A DNA stretch of 64,000 nt, taken from assembly GCF_020907985.1 (NCBI RefSeq), contig NZ_JAJJPA010000007.1:62001-126000 (forward strand). The letters run 5' to 3'. The notes beneath the pieces are model-generated. The model did not search any database. It was not told where the DNA came from and saw only the letters and a program-made list of their open reading frames with translations. Each line of letters begins with the position of its first letter. The stretch's first letter is position 1. Source of the DNA: Kitasatospora humi. Lineage in GTDB: Bacteria; Actinomycetota; Actinomycetes; Streptomycetales; Streptomycetaceae. The position numbers and the translations under genes were made by a program. Positions 9,302 through 17,285 of the stretch are shown here, one piece after another.

Positions 9302-10171
9302 TCAGACGGGGATCGACAGCAGCTCCCGCCCGTCCGCCGTCCGCACCTCGAAGTGGTCGAGCTGTCCGTGGGACAACGAGGTGCCACCGTGCACCACCAG
9401 GTCGTCCGGGTGGCCCGGAGTGCCGTAACCGACTGGCGGTACGGACCAGTTGGTCACCGTCTCCCGCCGGCCGCCCTTCGACACCGCCACCAGCGAGCAG
9501 GTGAGCGGACCGCCGATCCCGCTCAGCCGGAGCGCCACGTGGGTCCCCCAGGCCTTGTCCTCCAACGCCACCGCCCCCGAGACCCGGGTGACCGGGTCGG
9601 CGGCCCGGTGCTGCTCGCCGGTCATCATCAGCATCACGGCGGGACTCGGGGTCGGGCCCGCGGCGGGCGGGCCGACCACGCTCCCCCCTCCCAGGCACAA
9701 GGTGACGAACGGCAGTGCGAGGAGCAGCGCGGCGCCGGCGGTGAGGGCCGCGGCGACCCGCCAGGTGCGGCGGTGCCGCTCACGGGCGAGGTCGGCGAGC
9801 AGCTCGGTGAGCACATCCTCGGTGAGCGCTTCCTCGGTGCGCACGCCCTCGTCGGGCACCCCCTCGTCGGGCATCCCCTCGTTGGGCACCCCCTCGGTGA
9901 GCACAGCCTCGTCGGGCAGGGAGTCGTCAGGGACAACGGGCGGTGCTTCGCCCGGCGTTGGCACATCGACGTAGCCGACCGGGGGCTCGACCGGTTCCAC
10001 CGGCTGCCCGACCAGCGGGAGCAGCAGATCCCGCACTTTCTGGAAGGAGTCGGCCTCGCCCAGGCAGTAGTCGCAGGTCAGCAGGTGCTCCTCGAACCGG
10101 TCCCGCTCCGCCTCGTCCAGTCCGCCCAGCACGTACGCGCCGAGCTCGGCGCAGGCGGCACTCCGGTTCAC
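9302..10171 (-). CDS. Zinc-finger anti-sigma factor
   Basis: Membrane anti-sigma factor, 289 aa from a GTG at 10171. The N-terminal ZAS domain has the zinc motif H-x3-C-x2-C in FEEHLLTCDYC near residues 25-35. A low-complexity acidic linker of repeated DEGVPDEG / TEDVLTE-type units follows, then Arg-rich RHRRTWR and one transmembrane helix (AAALTAGAALLLALPFVTL), leaving an extracytoplasmic domain of ~130 residues. GTG overlaps the TGA of the upstream sigma gene (GTGA), so the pair is translationally coupled. Expected to hold the sigma factor at the membrane. The reading frame stays open upstream through antisense repeat sequence; the conserved start of the zinc domain (NRSAACAELGAYVLGGLD) supports 10171. 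Confidence 0.85.
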   Translation of the reverse strand: MNRSAACAELGAYVLGGLDEAERDRFEEHLLTCDYCLGEADSFQKVRDLLLPLVGQPVEPVEPPVGYVDVPTPGEAPPVVPDDSLPDEAVLTEGVPNEGMPDEGVPDEGVRTEEALTEDVLTELLADLARERHRRTWRVAAALTAGAALLLALPFVTLCLGGGSVVGPPAAGPTPSPAVMLMMTGEQHRAADPVTRVSGAVALEDKAWGTHVALRLSGIGGPLTCSLVAVSKGGRRETVTNWSVPPVGYGTPGHPDDLVVHGGTSLSHGQLDHFEVRTADGRELLSIPV

Positions 10172-10920
10172 GCCGACTCCTGTTCTTCGAGTTCTTCGAG
10201 GGCGAGCGCGAGGCGGTGGAGCCCGTAGAAGACGCGGGACTTCACCGCCTGCGGGGGCAGACCGAGCAAGTCGGCGGCCTGATGGACGGTCCGGCCCTTG
10301 AGGAACGACTCCGTGATCGCCTCCCGCTGCTCCACTGGCAACGCGCCCAGGGCCTCGGCGATGGCCGACCGGCCGGCGGAGTCCGCGCACGACGGCGCCG
10401 GCAGCACGCCACTCGCCCCGGACGGCCCCGGCGGCGCGGCCGAGGCCGGGGCCGGAGCCGGGGCCCGGGCCGGGGCCGGGGCCGGGGTCGAGGCCGGGGC
10501 CGGGGTCGAGGCCGGGGCCGGGGTCGAGGCCGGGGCCCGGGCCGGGGCCGGGGCCGGGGTCGAGGCCGGGGCCGGGGTCGAGGCCGGGGCCGGGGTCGAG
10601 GCCGGGGCCGGGGTTGACGCGGGCTGACGCCATGGCGGCAGCAACCTGCGCCGCATGCCGCCGGCCGGGGCCGCCAGTCGGCTGACCTCGGCCGCCAGCC
10701 GCTCACGGACCTCACGGTCCGGCGCCACGACCGGCCGTCGGACGACCGCCAGCAGCGCCAGTCTTAGCAGTTCCGCCGCCCGCGCCCGATCCCCACCGGC
10801 CGTGGCCAGGGCGTGCGGGTGCACGGCGCCGGCATGTCGGGCATGCAGCGCCCGCGCCACCCGGCGCTCGTCCGCAGGGTTCGTCAATGTCCCAGTCCTC
10901 GTGCTCGCGGCCCCGGCCAC
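10168..10920 (-). CDS. ECF-like sigma factor with degenerate region 2 and repetitive Pro-Ala-Ser-Thr linker
   Basis: Sigma-70 family protein, 250 aa. The C-terminal region 4 is convincing: ALPVEQREAITESFLKG followed by the HTH VHQAADLLGLPPQAVKSRVFYGLHRL. The N-terminal part matches region 2 only loosely: HARHAGAVHPHALATAGGDRARAAELL aligns with the usual start, but the acidic/aromatic core-binding and -10-recognition residues (D-x-x-Q-E-T-F-type) are replaced by LRLALLAVV. The two parts are joined by ~60 residues of ASTPAP hexapeptide repeats. GTG start at 10920 has only a weak ribosome site. It is coupled to the anti-sigma gene by a 4-base overlap. It may be a divergent ECF factor or a decaying one. 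Confidence 0.75.
   Translation of the reverse strand: MAGAASTRTGTLTNPADERRVARALHARHAGAVHPHALATAGGDRARAAELLRLALLAVVRRPVVAPDREVRERLAAEVSRLAAPAGGMRRRLLPPWRQPASTPAPASTPAPASTPAPASTPAPAPARAPASTPAPASTPAPASTPAPAPARAPAPAPASAAPPGPSGASGVLPAPSCADSAGRSAIAEALGALPVEQREAITESFLKGRTVHQAADLLGLPPQAVKSRVFYGLHRLALALEELEEQESA
10437..10619. repeat. 18-bp tandem repeat inside the sigma-factor gene
   Basis: About ten units of an 18-bp GC repeat encoding Ala-Ser-Thr-Pro-Ala-Pro on the minus strand, interrupted twice by Ala-Pro-Ala-Arg-Ala-Pro units, giving a higher-order pattern. All units keep the reading frame, so copy-number changes would lengthen or shorten the linker without frameshift. Confidence 0.85.
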
Positions 10921-11111
10921 CGCCTTCGGCGACCGGCCACTGCTGCATGACGGACGGGGATGGCAGCCGGTTCACCGGTGCTCATGGTCTTTTTCCGACG
11001 GGCCGAGGCTCCCAGCGCCAGGTCAAGTGCGCGCCGTGACGGTCGACTTCGAGGGCGACCGGGGTACGCACCACAGGCAGCCGGCGTCTTCCGGTCTCGC
11101 GGCGGGGAGCG

Positions 11112-11699
11112 GTGCTCTGCGCTACAGTCCGCCCCACGAGCGAGCACCGGCACCTTCCTTTCGGGAACTTCACGGCCATCAGCACGGCGCTGGAGGTCCG
11201 CGAGCAGCTCGTCGGCCCAGTGGCTGATGCTCTGACGCACTGGGCGGCGCGGGAGGCGGCCGAGTCCGTGCTGTACGTGGACACCGATCCCGGCAAGGCG
11301 GACACCACCGTGTTCTGCGAGGTCTACGACGTTCCGCCGGAGGTTTCCGCGAACTGCGTGGTGGTCGCGGCCAGGCGCGGCGGGGACGTCACGCTGGCCG
11401 GGTGCCTCGCCCTCGCCAGCACCCGCGTGGATGTGAACAAGGCCGTCCGCACGCACCTGGGGGCGCGCAAGGCGTCGTTCGCCCCCATGGACACCGCGGT
11501 CGAGCTGACCGGCATGGAGTACGGCGGCATCACACCGGTCGGCCTGCCGAGCAGTTGGCCGCTGCTGATCGACGAGGCGGTGGCCGCCGCGCCGTACGTC
11601 CTCGTCGGCAGCGGGCGGCGTCGCGGCAAGCTGATCCTCCCCGGCTGGGCACTGTCCCGGCTACCGGCGGCCGAGGTGCTGCCGGGCCTGGCTGCGTGA
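11112..11699 (+). CDS. YbaK/EbsC-type aminoacyl-tRNA deacylase
   Basis: Protein of 195 aa with a YbaK/prolyl-tRNA-synthetase-associated domain (Pfam YbaK/aminoacyl-tRNA editing). Recognised by CVVVAARRGGDVTLAGCLALASTRVD, the VNKAVRTHLGARKASF segment with the conserved lysine, and the late GGITPVGLP glycine loop that closes the substrate pocket. Such proteins hydrolyse mischarged aminoacyl-tRNAs in the cytoplasm. The GTG start lies close behind GGGGAG, a rather short spacing, so the exact N-terminus is uncertain; the conserved domain begins around residue 60. It stands alone, diverging from the sigma operon and converging on the P450 gene. Confidence 0.8.
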   Translation: MLCATVRPTSEHRHLPFGNFTAISTALEVREQLVGPVADALTHWAAREAAESVLYVDTDPGKADTTVFCEVYDVPPEVSANCVVVAARRGGDVTLAGCLALASTRVDVNKAVRTHLGARKASFAPMDTAVELTGMEYGGITPVGLPSSWPLLIDEAVAAAPYVLVGSGRRRGKLILPGWALSRLPAAEVLPGLAA

Positions 11700-11880
11700 G
11701 GGTGCGGACAGCACGGGGCACCGAGCGAACCCGGTGCGGCCGACCGGCCCGCACCATTGCGATGCCGCGCGCCGTCCTCACGTGCGCCTCACCACCAGTC
11801 GTCACCGCCGTGCGTACGGCGCCGGCCCGGTGTGCGTCCCGATCGGCCGGGCCGGCCCCACCGCCGGCGAGGGGCAGTGG

Positions 11881-14800
11881 TCATCCGGCGTAGACGTCCT
11901 CGACGTACCTGCCGTGCTTGACCAGCTCCTGGAGCCACTTCCAGGCGCCGGCCTCGTCGGCGTCAGGCGTGTGGTCCAGGTAGAGGGCCTGGAAGGCGTC
12001 GCGCACACCGGGGGCCATCCGTGCGCCGTCCCCGCAGACGTAGACCTCGGCCCCGGCCTGCAGCAGCTGCCACACCTCCTCCCCCTCGGCCGCGATCCGC
12101 TGCTGCACGAAGCGCAGCCCGTCCACCGGGGCTTCGCTGAACACCGGACGCATCGAGACCGCCCCGGCGAGTTCGGCGGTCCGCAGCTCGTCGGCGTGCA
12201 GGTAGTCGGCGTCCGGGCGGTCGCAGCCGAAGTAGCACAGCGCCGGGGCCAGTTGGGCGCCGCCGGCGAGCAGGGCGCGGCGGTCGGCGATGGCACCGCG
12301 GAACGGGGCCAGGCCGGTGCCGGCGGCGATCATGATCACCGGGGTGCGGTGGCCGATCCGGAAGGCGTCGCGGCACGGCTGGATCCGGGCGAGCACGCTG
12401 TCACCGGGCCGGACGCGTGCGAGGTGGCCGGAGCCGGTGCCCCGGTAGGTGCCCCGGCCCGACCGGGCGGGGCCTTGGAGCAGCGAGACCATCAGGTCGA
12501 TCCGGCGCGGGTCGTCCGCCGGCGATGACGACACCGAGTAGTGGCGCGGCCGGATCGGGGGCAGCAGTTCCAGCAGGACGGGCCAGGTCAGCGCCTCGCG
12601 CAGGGCCGGATGGTCCTCGATGAGGTCGAGCAGCGTCCGGGGGTCGTCGGCGGCGACGGCCCGCAGCGCGGCCCGCTCGGGCGGGCAGGGGTTGAGCTCG
12701 GCCAGCACGGCCGGCTGGCCGGCGGTCGGACGGTCCTGCAGCTCGACGTGGTGGGTGAGCAACTCCCGTACGGTCAGCGGCCGGTCGACGGCCAGGCCGC
12801 TGCGGCGGGGAGCGGTGATGCTGAGCACGGTGTCCGGGTCGGCGCCCAGCGCCCGGACGGCGCGTTCGACCAGGGCGGGGTCGTTGGCGGGGAGCACGGT
12901 GAGGTGGTCGGCGGTGCGGTAGGTCGCGCCGTCCGGCAGCGCCAGCCGGACCAGGCGCTTGACCCTCGGGTAGGCCGGGTCGGTGAGGGTGTCGACGTCG
13001 GTGACGGTCATCGCCGTCATCCCGTGCCGGGCCGCCAGCGCGTCCAGCGGGCCGCCGGTGAGCTCGGTGACCTGGTACCCGTCCGGTTCGGGCAGGGCGG
13101 CGGCGGTGCTGTCCGGGTCGCCGTGGCGCTCCAGCAGGGCGGTGCGCAGCGCGGCGGTGAACGATTTCACCGTGCTCGCCAGGTCTGTGGAGGCGTCCGC
13201 CTCGGCCCGCTCCAGCAGCCGGGTGCCGCCGAGGGCGGCCAGCCGGTCGTCGATCAGGGTGGGGACGCGCTGGTAGGTGGCGGCCCAGTTGCGGTCGCCG
13301 ACGCCGAGCACCGCGTAGCCCACGCCGTCCGCGGCGCCCTCGGCCGCGCTCTCCAGCCACTCGACGAAGGCGGCGGCGTCGTCGGTGGGTTGGCCGTTGT
13401 ACGAAGCCGCGGTGATCACCACGGTCCGGTCGGCGGGGAGCGCACCGGCGTGCGCGTCGAGCGGGGCGACGACGGTGTCGCAGCCGATCTCGGCCGCCGC
13501 GTCGGCGAGTTGCCGGGTGAACTCGCGACAGGCACCGTAGTTGGAGCCGTGCAGGAGCAGCACTCCGGTGCCCTGGCGGACCCGGGCGGGCAGCCCGCCG
13601 TCGGTCGGTTGCGCCCGGACGGCTGCGGCGGGACGTGCCACGGGAGTGCGCCGGGCCAGCGTGAGGGCGAAGCCGTCGGGCTTGATGGTGAGGGTCTGCT
13701 TGATCGCCAACTGGTAGCCGGTGTGGTCGATCAGCCGGTAGCGGTGGACCAGCATGGCGAGCAGCATGGTGGCCTCGTGGAGGGCGAACTGCCGTCCGAT
13801 GCAAGCGCGTTCGCCGGTTCCGAAGGGCTTGAAGGCGTGTAGCGAGCGGGCCGCCTCGGCCTCCGGGTCGAACCTGGCGGGGTCGAACAGCTCGGGGTTG
13901 TCCCCCCAGACCGGGTCGCGGTGCAGCATCGGGACCAGCACCATCACGGACCGGCCGGCGCGCAGTGGGATCCGGCCGCCGAGCAGGGTGTCCTCGCGGG
14001 CCTCACGGAAGAACGTCGGAGCGGTCGGCCACAGCCGCAGCGACTCGAGGAGCACCTGGCGGGTGTGGCGCAGGCGGGCGACGTCCTGGTACGACGGCTC
14101 CGGGTCGGCCTGCTCGCCCCACAGCCCGTCCACCTCCTGCTGGAGCAGCCGGAGCGCGGTCGGGTGCTTGACCAGGTGGTACAGGGCGAAGGCGAGCATG
14201 CCGGAGGTGGTCTCGTGGCCGGCGATCAGGAAGGTGATCACCTGGTTGCGGATGTTCTCGGCGTCCAGCGTGGTGCCGTCGACCGGGTGGGCGGCCTGGA
14301 GCATGAGCCCCAGCAGGTCCTCGGCCCCGTCCTGTGCCTCGCCCTTGGTGCGGGCGGCGATCACCTCGTCGATCACCGAGGCGAGGTGATCGGCGTCGAC
14401 CCGGAAGGCCTCGTCCCGCTCGGAGTAGTCGACGCCGGGGACCCGGGTGATCCTGGTCATCGCCCATTCCAGGCAGCGCACCATGGCATCGACGAAGGGG
14501 TGCGGTTCAGCGCTCTCGAACGAGCCGAAGTCGAAGCCGAATCCGGCCAGTCCGATGGTGTCCAGGGTCATCCGGGTCATGTCGCCCGGCACGTCCACGG
14601 GTTCACCGGTGGCCGCCCGGCGGTCCCAGGAGTCGATCAGGCGGCGGGCGACCCGCAGCATCACCGGGTGGTAGGTGCGCATCGAGCCGAGTGCGAAGGC
14701 CGGCATCAGGATGTCGTGGGCCTTGCGCCAGTTGGGCTCGTGGTTGTACGCGGTGAACAGGCCGTCCCCGGTGAACTCCCGGACGTTCTGCAGGCCCGGC

Positions 14801-15033
14801 CCGACGGCCTTGGTGAACCGCCGCTCGTCCGCCAGCTCGGTGGCCAGCTCCAGGTCGCTGACCACCAGGAGGTCGTTCCCGTGCATGCGCTGCACGAAGG
14901 CCGGTCCGTACTGCCGGGCCAGCTCCATGGTGCGCAGCGTCGGCGCGGCGGCCGGGCGGGCCTGGGAGAGGTCCACCACGGGGATCGGGCCATCGGTGCT
15001 GACGGCGTGCGGGGGTGGCATGGTCTCGGTCAT
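11881..15033 (-). CDS. Self-sufficient cytochrome P450 / NADPH-P450 reductase fusion (CYP102 type)
   Basis: Bifunctional P450-reductase of 1050 aa, essentially the length of Bacillus P450 BM3 (1049). Heme domain: oxygen-activation helix AGHETTSG near 270, ExxR in LLESLRLWP, and heme-ligand loop FGTGERACIG (Cys near 405). Reductase: FMN/flavodoxin entry LLLHGSNYGACREFTRQL near 500, FAD motif RHYSVSSSPADD, NADP region GTGLAPFRGAI, and the terminal KHGRYVEDVYAG that closely parallels BM3. CYP102 enzymes hydroxylate fatty acids at subterminal positions using NADPH in one polypeptide. Start at ATG 15033 has GGAAGG upstream; an in-frame extension to 15126 has no family support. Divergent from a PAS-LuxR gene that may control it. 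Confidence 0.95.
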   Translation of the reverse strand: MTETMPPPHAVSTDGPIPVVDLSQARPAAAPTLRTMELARQYGPAFVQRMHGNDLLVVSDLELATELADERRFTKAVGPGLQNVREFTGDGLFTAYNHEPNWRKAHDILMPAFALGSMRTYHPVMLRVARRLIDSWDRRAATGEPVDVPGDMTRMTLDTIGLAGFGFDFGSFESAEPHPFVDAMVRCLEWAMTRITRVPGVDYSERDEAFRVDADHLASVIDEVIAARTKGEAQDGAEDLLGLMLQAAHPVDGTTLDAENIRNQVITFLIAGHETTSGMLAFALYHLVKHPTALRLLQQEVDGLWGEQADPEPSYQDVARLRHTRQVLLESLRLWPTAPTFFREAREDTLLGGRIPLRAGRSVMVLVPMLHRDPVWGDNPELFDPARFDPEAEAARSLHAFKPFGTGERACIGRQFALHEATMLLAMLVHRYRLIDHTGYQLAIKQTLTIKPDGFALTLARRTPVARPAAAVRAQPTDGGLPARVRQGTGVLLLHGSNYGACREFTRQLADAAAEIGCDTVVAPLDAHAGALPADRTVVITAASYNGQPTDDAAAFVEWLESAAEGAADGVGYAVLGVGDRNWAATYQRVPTLIDDRLAALGGTRLLERAEADASTDLASTVKSFTAALRTALLERHGDPDSTAAALPEPDGYQVTELTGGPLDALAARHGMTAMTVTDVDTLTDPAYPRVKRLVRLALPDGATYRTADHLTVLPANDPALVERAVRALGADPDTVLSITAPRRSGLAVDRPLTVRELLTHHVELQDRPTAGQPAVLAELNPCPPERAALRAVAADDPRTLLDLIEDHPALREALTWPVLLELLPPIRPRHYSVSSSPADDPRRIDLMVSLLQGPARSGRGTYRGTGSGHLARVRPGDSVLARIQPCRDAFRIGHRTPVIMIAAGTGLAPFRGAIADRRALLAGGAQLAPALCYFGCDRPDADYLHADELRTAELAGAVSMRPVFSEAPVDGLRFVQQRIAAEGEEVWQLLQAGAEVYVCGDGARMAPGVRDAFQALYLDHTPDADEAGAWKWLQELVKHGRYVEDVYAG

Positions 15034-15161
15034 GGCGCGGGTCGCCTTCCGCAGTAGGAGATCGGCAGTTGGAGTCACCAGTGCCGCACGAGCGGACGAG
15101 TGGATCCGCCGGCGGCCGATCTCCACTGTGGGCTTCCCGAGGAGGCTTGGCGGCCTGCTCG

Positions 15162-15179
15162 ACTACATGATTCTGTAGT
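15162..15179. promoter_or_regulatory. Palindrome ACTACA-N6-TGTAGT, candidate operator
   Basis: Perfect 6-bp inverted repeat in the divergent region between the CYP102 gene and the PAS-LuxR gene, 129 bases before the P450 start. Size and symmetry suit a dimeric regulator; the binding protein is not known. Confidence 0.5.
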
Positions 15180-15217
15180 GTCGGCAGCGAGGATGTCCTT
15201 GCCGTCACGGCGTCAGA

Positions 15218-15233
15218 TGTGGCTTGCGCCACA
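15218..15233. promoter_or_regulatory. Inverted repeat TGTGGC-N4-GCCACA before the PAS-LuxR start
   Basis: Perfect 6-bp arms with a TTGC loop ending 16 bases before ATG 15250, immediately upstream of its ribosome site. It could be an autoregulatory operator or a small 5' leader hairpin. Confidence 0.45.
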
Positions 15234-15249
15234 GGATCGGAGTGCCGGT

Positions 15250-16071
15250 ATGGATCCCGACGTGGACGAGCTACCCGAGCCGCACGAACTGCGAGAACTG
15301 CGAGAACTGCACGAGCGGCGTGGGCGGCACGAGCTGCCCGAGCGGCGCGGGCAGTACGGGCGGAACGGGCGGCACGAGCTGCCCGAGCTGCCGGCGGAAG
15401 CGCTCCCGGAGGACCCGCGTGAACTCGCGATCCTCTGGCGCAACCGGTTCCTGCAGCTGTTCGACCACCTGCCGCTGCCGGTAGCGGTGTGCGACACGGT
15501 CGGCCGCATCCATGTCGTCAACCGGGCGATGGGCGCCGAACTCGGCCAACTGCCAGGGCGTCTGCGCGGACGGAAGATCCTGGAGCTGCTTCGGCCACAG
15601 GGCAGCGGAGCGCTGCGGCCGGTCTTGGAAGCGCTCCGGTTGCACCGTCGCTCCCAGTACCCGATCGAGGTGCTGTTCACCGCCCACGACGGCACCGAGC
15701 GCCGGGGCGAACTGACCATCGAGCCGGTCAGCGACCTGCCGGACGACGGCCCCAAGCTGCTGCTGTGGCTGCGCACCCCGGGCGCTTCGGCCGCCGCACC
15801 GCCCGCCCGGTCGGCCGGGCGGGTGGCGCAGCGGGTCAGCCGGATCGAGGCCCGCATCCTCGCCGCGGCGGCCCGTGGCGCCACCACGGCGCAGACCGCC
15901 AAGGAGGTCGGCCTCACCGTCGACGGCGTCAACTACCACCTGACGCGCCTGACCCGCCGCTGGCGCGTCCCCAACCGCACCGCCCTGGTGGCCCGTGCGT
16001 ACGCCACCGGCGTGCTCGCCCCGGACAGCTGGCCACCCCGCGCGACCGCCGTCGACACGCCGCCGAGGTGA
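15250..16071 (+). CDS. PAS-domain LuxR-type transcriptional regulator
   Basis: Regulator of 273 aa from ATG 15250 (GGAG about eight bases upstream). Residues ~1-55 are a charged low-complexity stretch of repeated RELRELHE / RRGRHELPE units that may form a short coiled coil. A PAS fold follows (about 65-175: LFDHLPLPVAVCDTVGRIHV, NRAMGAELGQ). The C-terminal HTH spans ~200-260: RIEARILAAAARGATTAQTA, then GVNYHLTRLTRRWRVPNRTA, a LuxR-like arrangement common in streptomycete PAS regulators. Upstream in-frame codons back to 15100 lack homology and a ribosome site. Divergent from the CYP102 fusion, so it may sense its substrate or redox state; that link is inference from position. Confidence 0.8.
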   Translation: MDPDVDELPEPHELRELRELHERRGRHELPERRGQYGRNGRHELPELPAEALPEDPRELAILWRNRFLQLFDHLPLPVAVCDTVGRIHVVNRAMGAELGQLPGRLRGRKILELLRPQGSGALRPVLEALRLHRRSQYPIEVLFTAHDGTERRGELTIEPVSDLPDDGPKLLLWLRTPGASAAAPPARSAGRVAQRVSRIEARILAAAARGATTAQTAKEVGLTVDGVNYHLTRLTRRWRVPNRTALVARAYATGVLAPDSWPPRATAVDTPPR

Positions 16072-16193
16072 CCGGGAGTCCCCGGGCGGTTCCGTCGCAC
16101 GGCGATCGCCCGTGCCTCTTCGAAGGGCCCGGCCCCGGAGCCCGCGCATTTGTGAGATCCGTGGTCGGTCGGTTAACGTTTTCCGCACGGCAA

Positions 16194-16267
16194 GGGCCTA
16201 TAGCTCAGACGGTTAGAGCGCTTCCCTGATAAGGAAGAGGCCACAGGTTCAAGTCCTGTTAGGCCCA
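16194..16267 (+). tRNA. tRNA-Ile (anticodon GAT)
   Basis: Complete cloverleaf. The 7-bp acceptor stem GGGCCTA/TAGGCCC is perfect, the anticodon stem CTTCC/GGAAG encloses CTGATAA with anticodon GAT at 16228-16230, and the T-arm is ACAGG-TTCAAGT-CCTGT. Discriminator base A; the CCA end is not encoded. No integrase or duplicated 3' end is visible nearby, so no sign of an integrated element. Confidence 0.97.
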
Positions 16268-16274
16268 CCGGTAC

Positions 16275-16310
16275 GAAATGCCCGGAGTGGAGACCCGCTC
16301 CGGGCATTTC
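16275..16310 (+). terminator. Terminator after tRNA-Ile
   Basis: Perfect 13-bp stem GAAATGCCCGGAG/CTCCGGGCATTTC with a 10-base loop, beginning 8 bases after the tRNA. Confidence 0.85.
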
Positions 16311-16387
16311 GGCGTTCAGCGGTTCGCCACCGCCGGCCCCGCGCGGAACCCGGGCGCCCCTGTCGCTGACGGCGGAACTCGGATGTC

Positions 16388-16930
16388 TCACTCCCACCCG
16401 CTGAAAGGCTGGAAGGTGTGGGGAGTGCTCGGGAAGTGGTGGTCGCTGAGGATCTCGGACCGGATTTCTCCGGTGAGCGCGGAGAGCAGGAACCGGGCGA
16501 AACCCATGTCGAGGTACTCGTACCAGTCGCCGCGGGCCTCATTGATCACGATGGTCCAGTCGTCAGGGTGCTGCCCGGGCCTGACCAGCCAGTACAGGAA
16601 CTCGCCGTTGTCGGTCGACGCCCATGGGATGAAGCGGGCGCCGGGCTCATCCAGCACGGCGGGCTTCTTCTCCGAACTGCTCCAGAGGTAGTCGAACGCC
16701 TCGCTTCGCACCTCGGCCTCGTGGACCAGGTCGTAGTGTTCGTTGGCGCTGTCCGGTTCCAGCACGTACAGGTAGCCGTCGACGTGGCCGCCGCCGCGCA
16801 GCTCGATGAATTCCTTGTAGTCGCGGGGAAGTTGGGTTCCCAACCGGTCCGCAACGGCCGCCCAGTCCTTCGGCTGCCCGGCGGGGGCTCCCGGGAGGAA
16901 CCGGGCCAGTTGGTCGGCGGCGTTGTCCAT
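16388..16930 (-). CDS. SMI1/KNR4 (SUKH) family protein
   Basis: Protein of 180 aa with a SUKH-superfamily fold: VADRLGTQLPRDYKEFIELRG is the typical first helix pair, followed by YLYVLEP, FIPWASTDNGEFLYWLV and DDWTIVINEARGDWYEYLDMG, with the conserved tryptophans. ATG 16930 has AGGAG six bases upstream. SUKH proteins often give immunity to contact-dependent toxins in bacteria, but many stand-alone copies have unknown roles. No toxin gene is adjacent, so immunity is only a possibility. Confidence 0.8.
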   Translation of the reverse strand: MDNAADQLARFLPGAPAGQPKDWAAVADRLGTQLPRDYKEFIELRGGGHVDGYLYVLEPDSANEHYDLVHEAEVRSEAFDYLWSSSEKKPAVLDEPGARFIPWASTDNGEFLYWLVRPGQHPDDWTIVINEARGDWYEYLDMGFARFLLSALTGEIRSEILSDHHFPSTPHTFQPFSGWE

Positions 16931-17285
16931 GACGGCTCCTACGTCGGCTGCCCCGGTCTTTCGCCGGAGGTCCTGATGGGATGCCACCTTCTCAAAGGCC
17001 GCCGACAACCACCGAATTGTTCGGATCACGGACCGGCTCGGCCGCCGTGCGCACCTCGCCCGGCGGTGCGCTCGGTCGAGACCAGGGCCGTGCGGCGAGG
17101 CCCCGACCGCCGGAGGAGCGGCGAAGGGCCCCGACCGCCGGAGGAGTGCAGCGATGGCAGGAGGTCGGCCGCCGCGGACCACCAGTGCGATGGGTGCGTG
17201 GCGCGCGGAGTGCGGGCGGCGGTGGGTCGGCGGAGGCTGGAGTCGAGGGAAGTCCGAACGGGATTCCGACGGAAGTGACTCGATC
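16931..17285. other. Divergent intergenic region, SUKH gene to alcohol dehydrogenase
   Basis: 355 bases with promoters in both directions expected. Apart from the direct repeat listed separately I see no gene, no RNA and no convincing operator. Confidence 0.5.
17099..17146. repeat. Two 20-bp direct repeats upstream of the alcohol dehydrogenase
   Basis: GGCCCCGACCGCCGGAGGAG occurs at 17099-17118 and 17127-17146, identical, with an 8-base spacer (28-bp period). May be replication slippage or a tandem regulatory site. Confidence 0.8.

Noticed and set aside
10437..10619. CRISPR-like repeat array
   Set aside because: Units are 18 bp, contiguous without spacers and encode a Pro-Ala-Ser-Thr linker in frame.
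16194..16310. tRNA-Ile as the attachment site of an integrated element
   Set aside because: No integrase, excisionase or second copy of the tRNA 3' end was found nearby.
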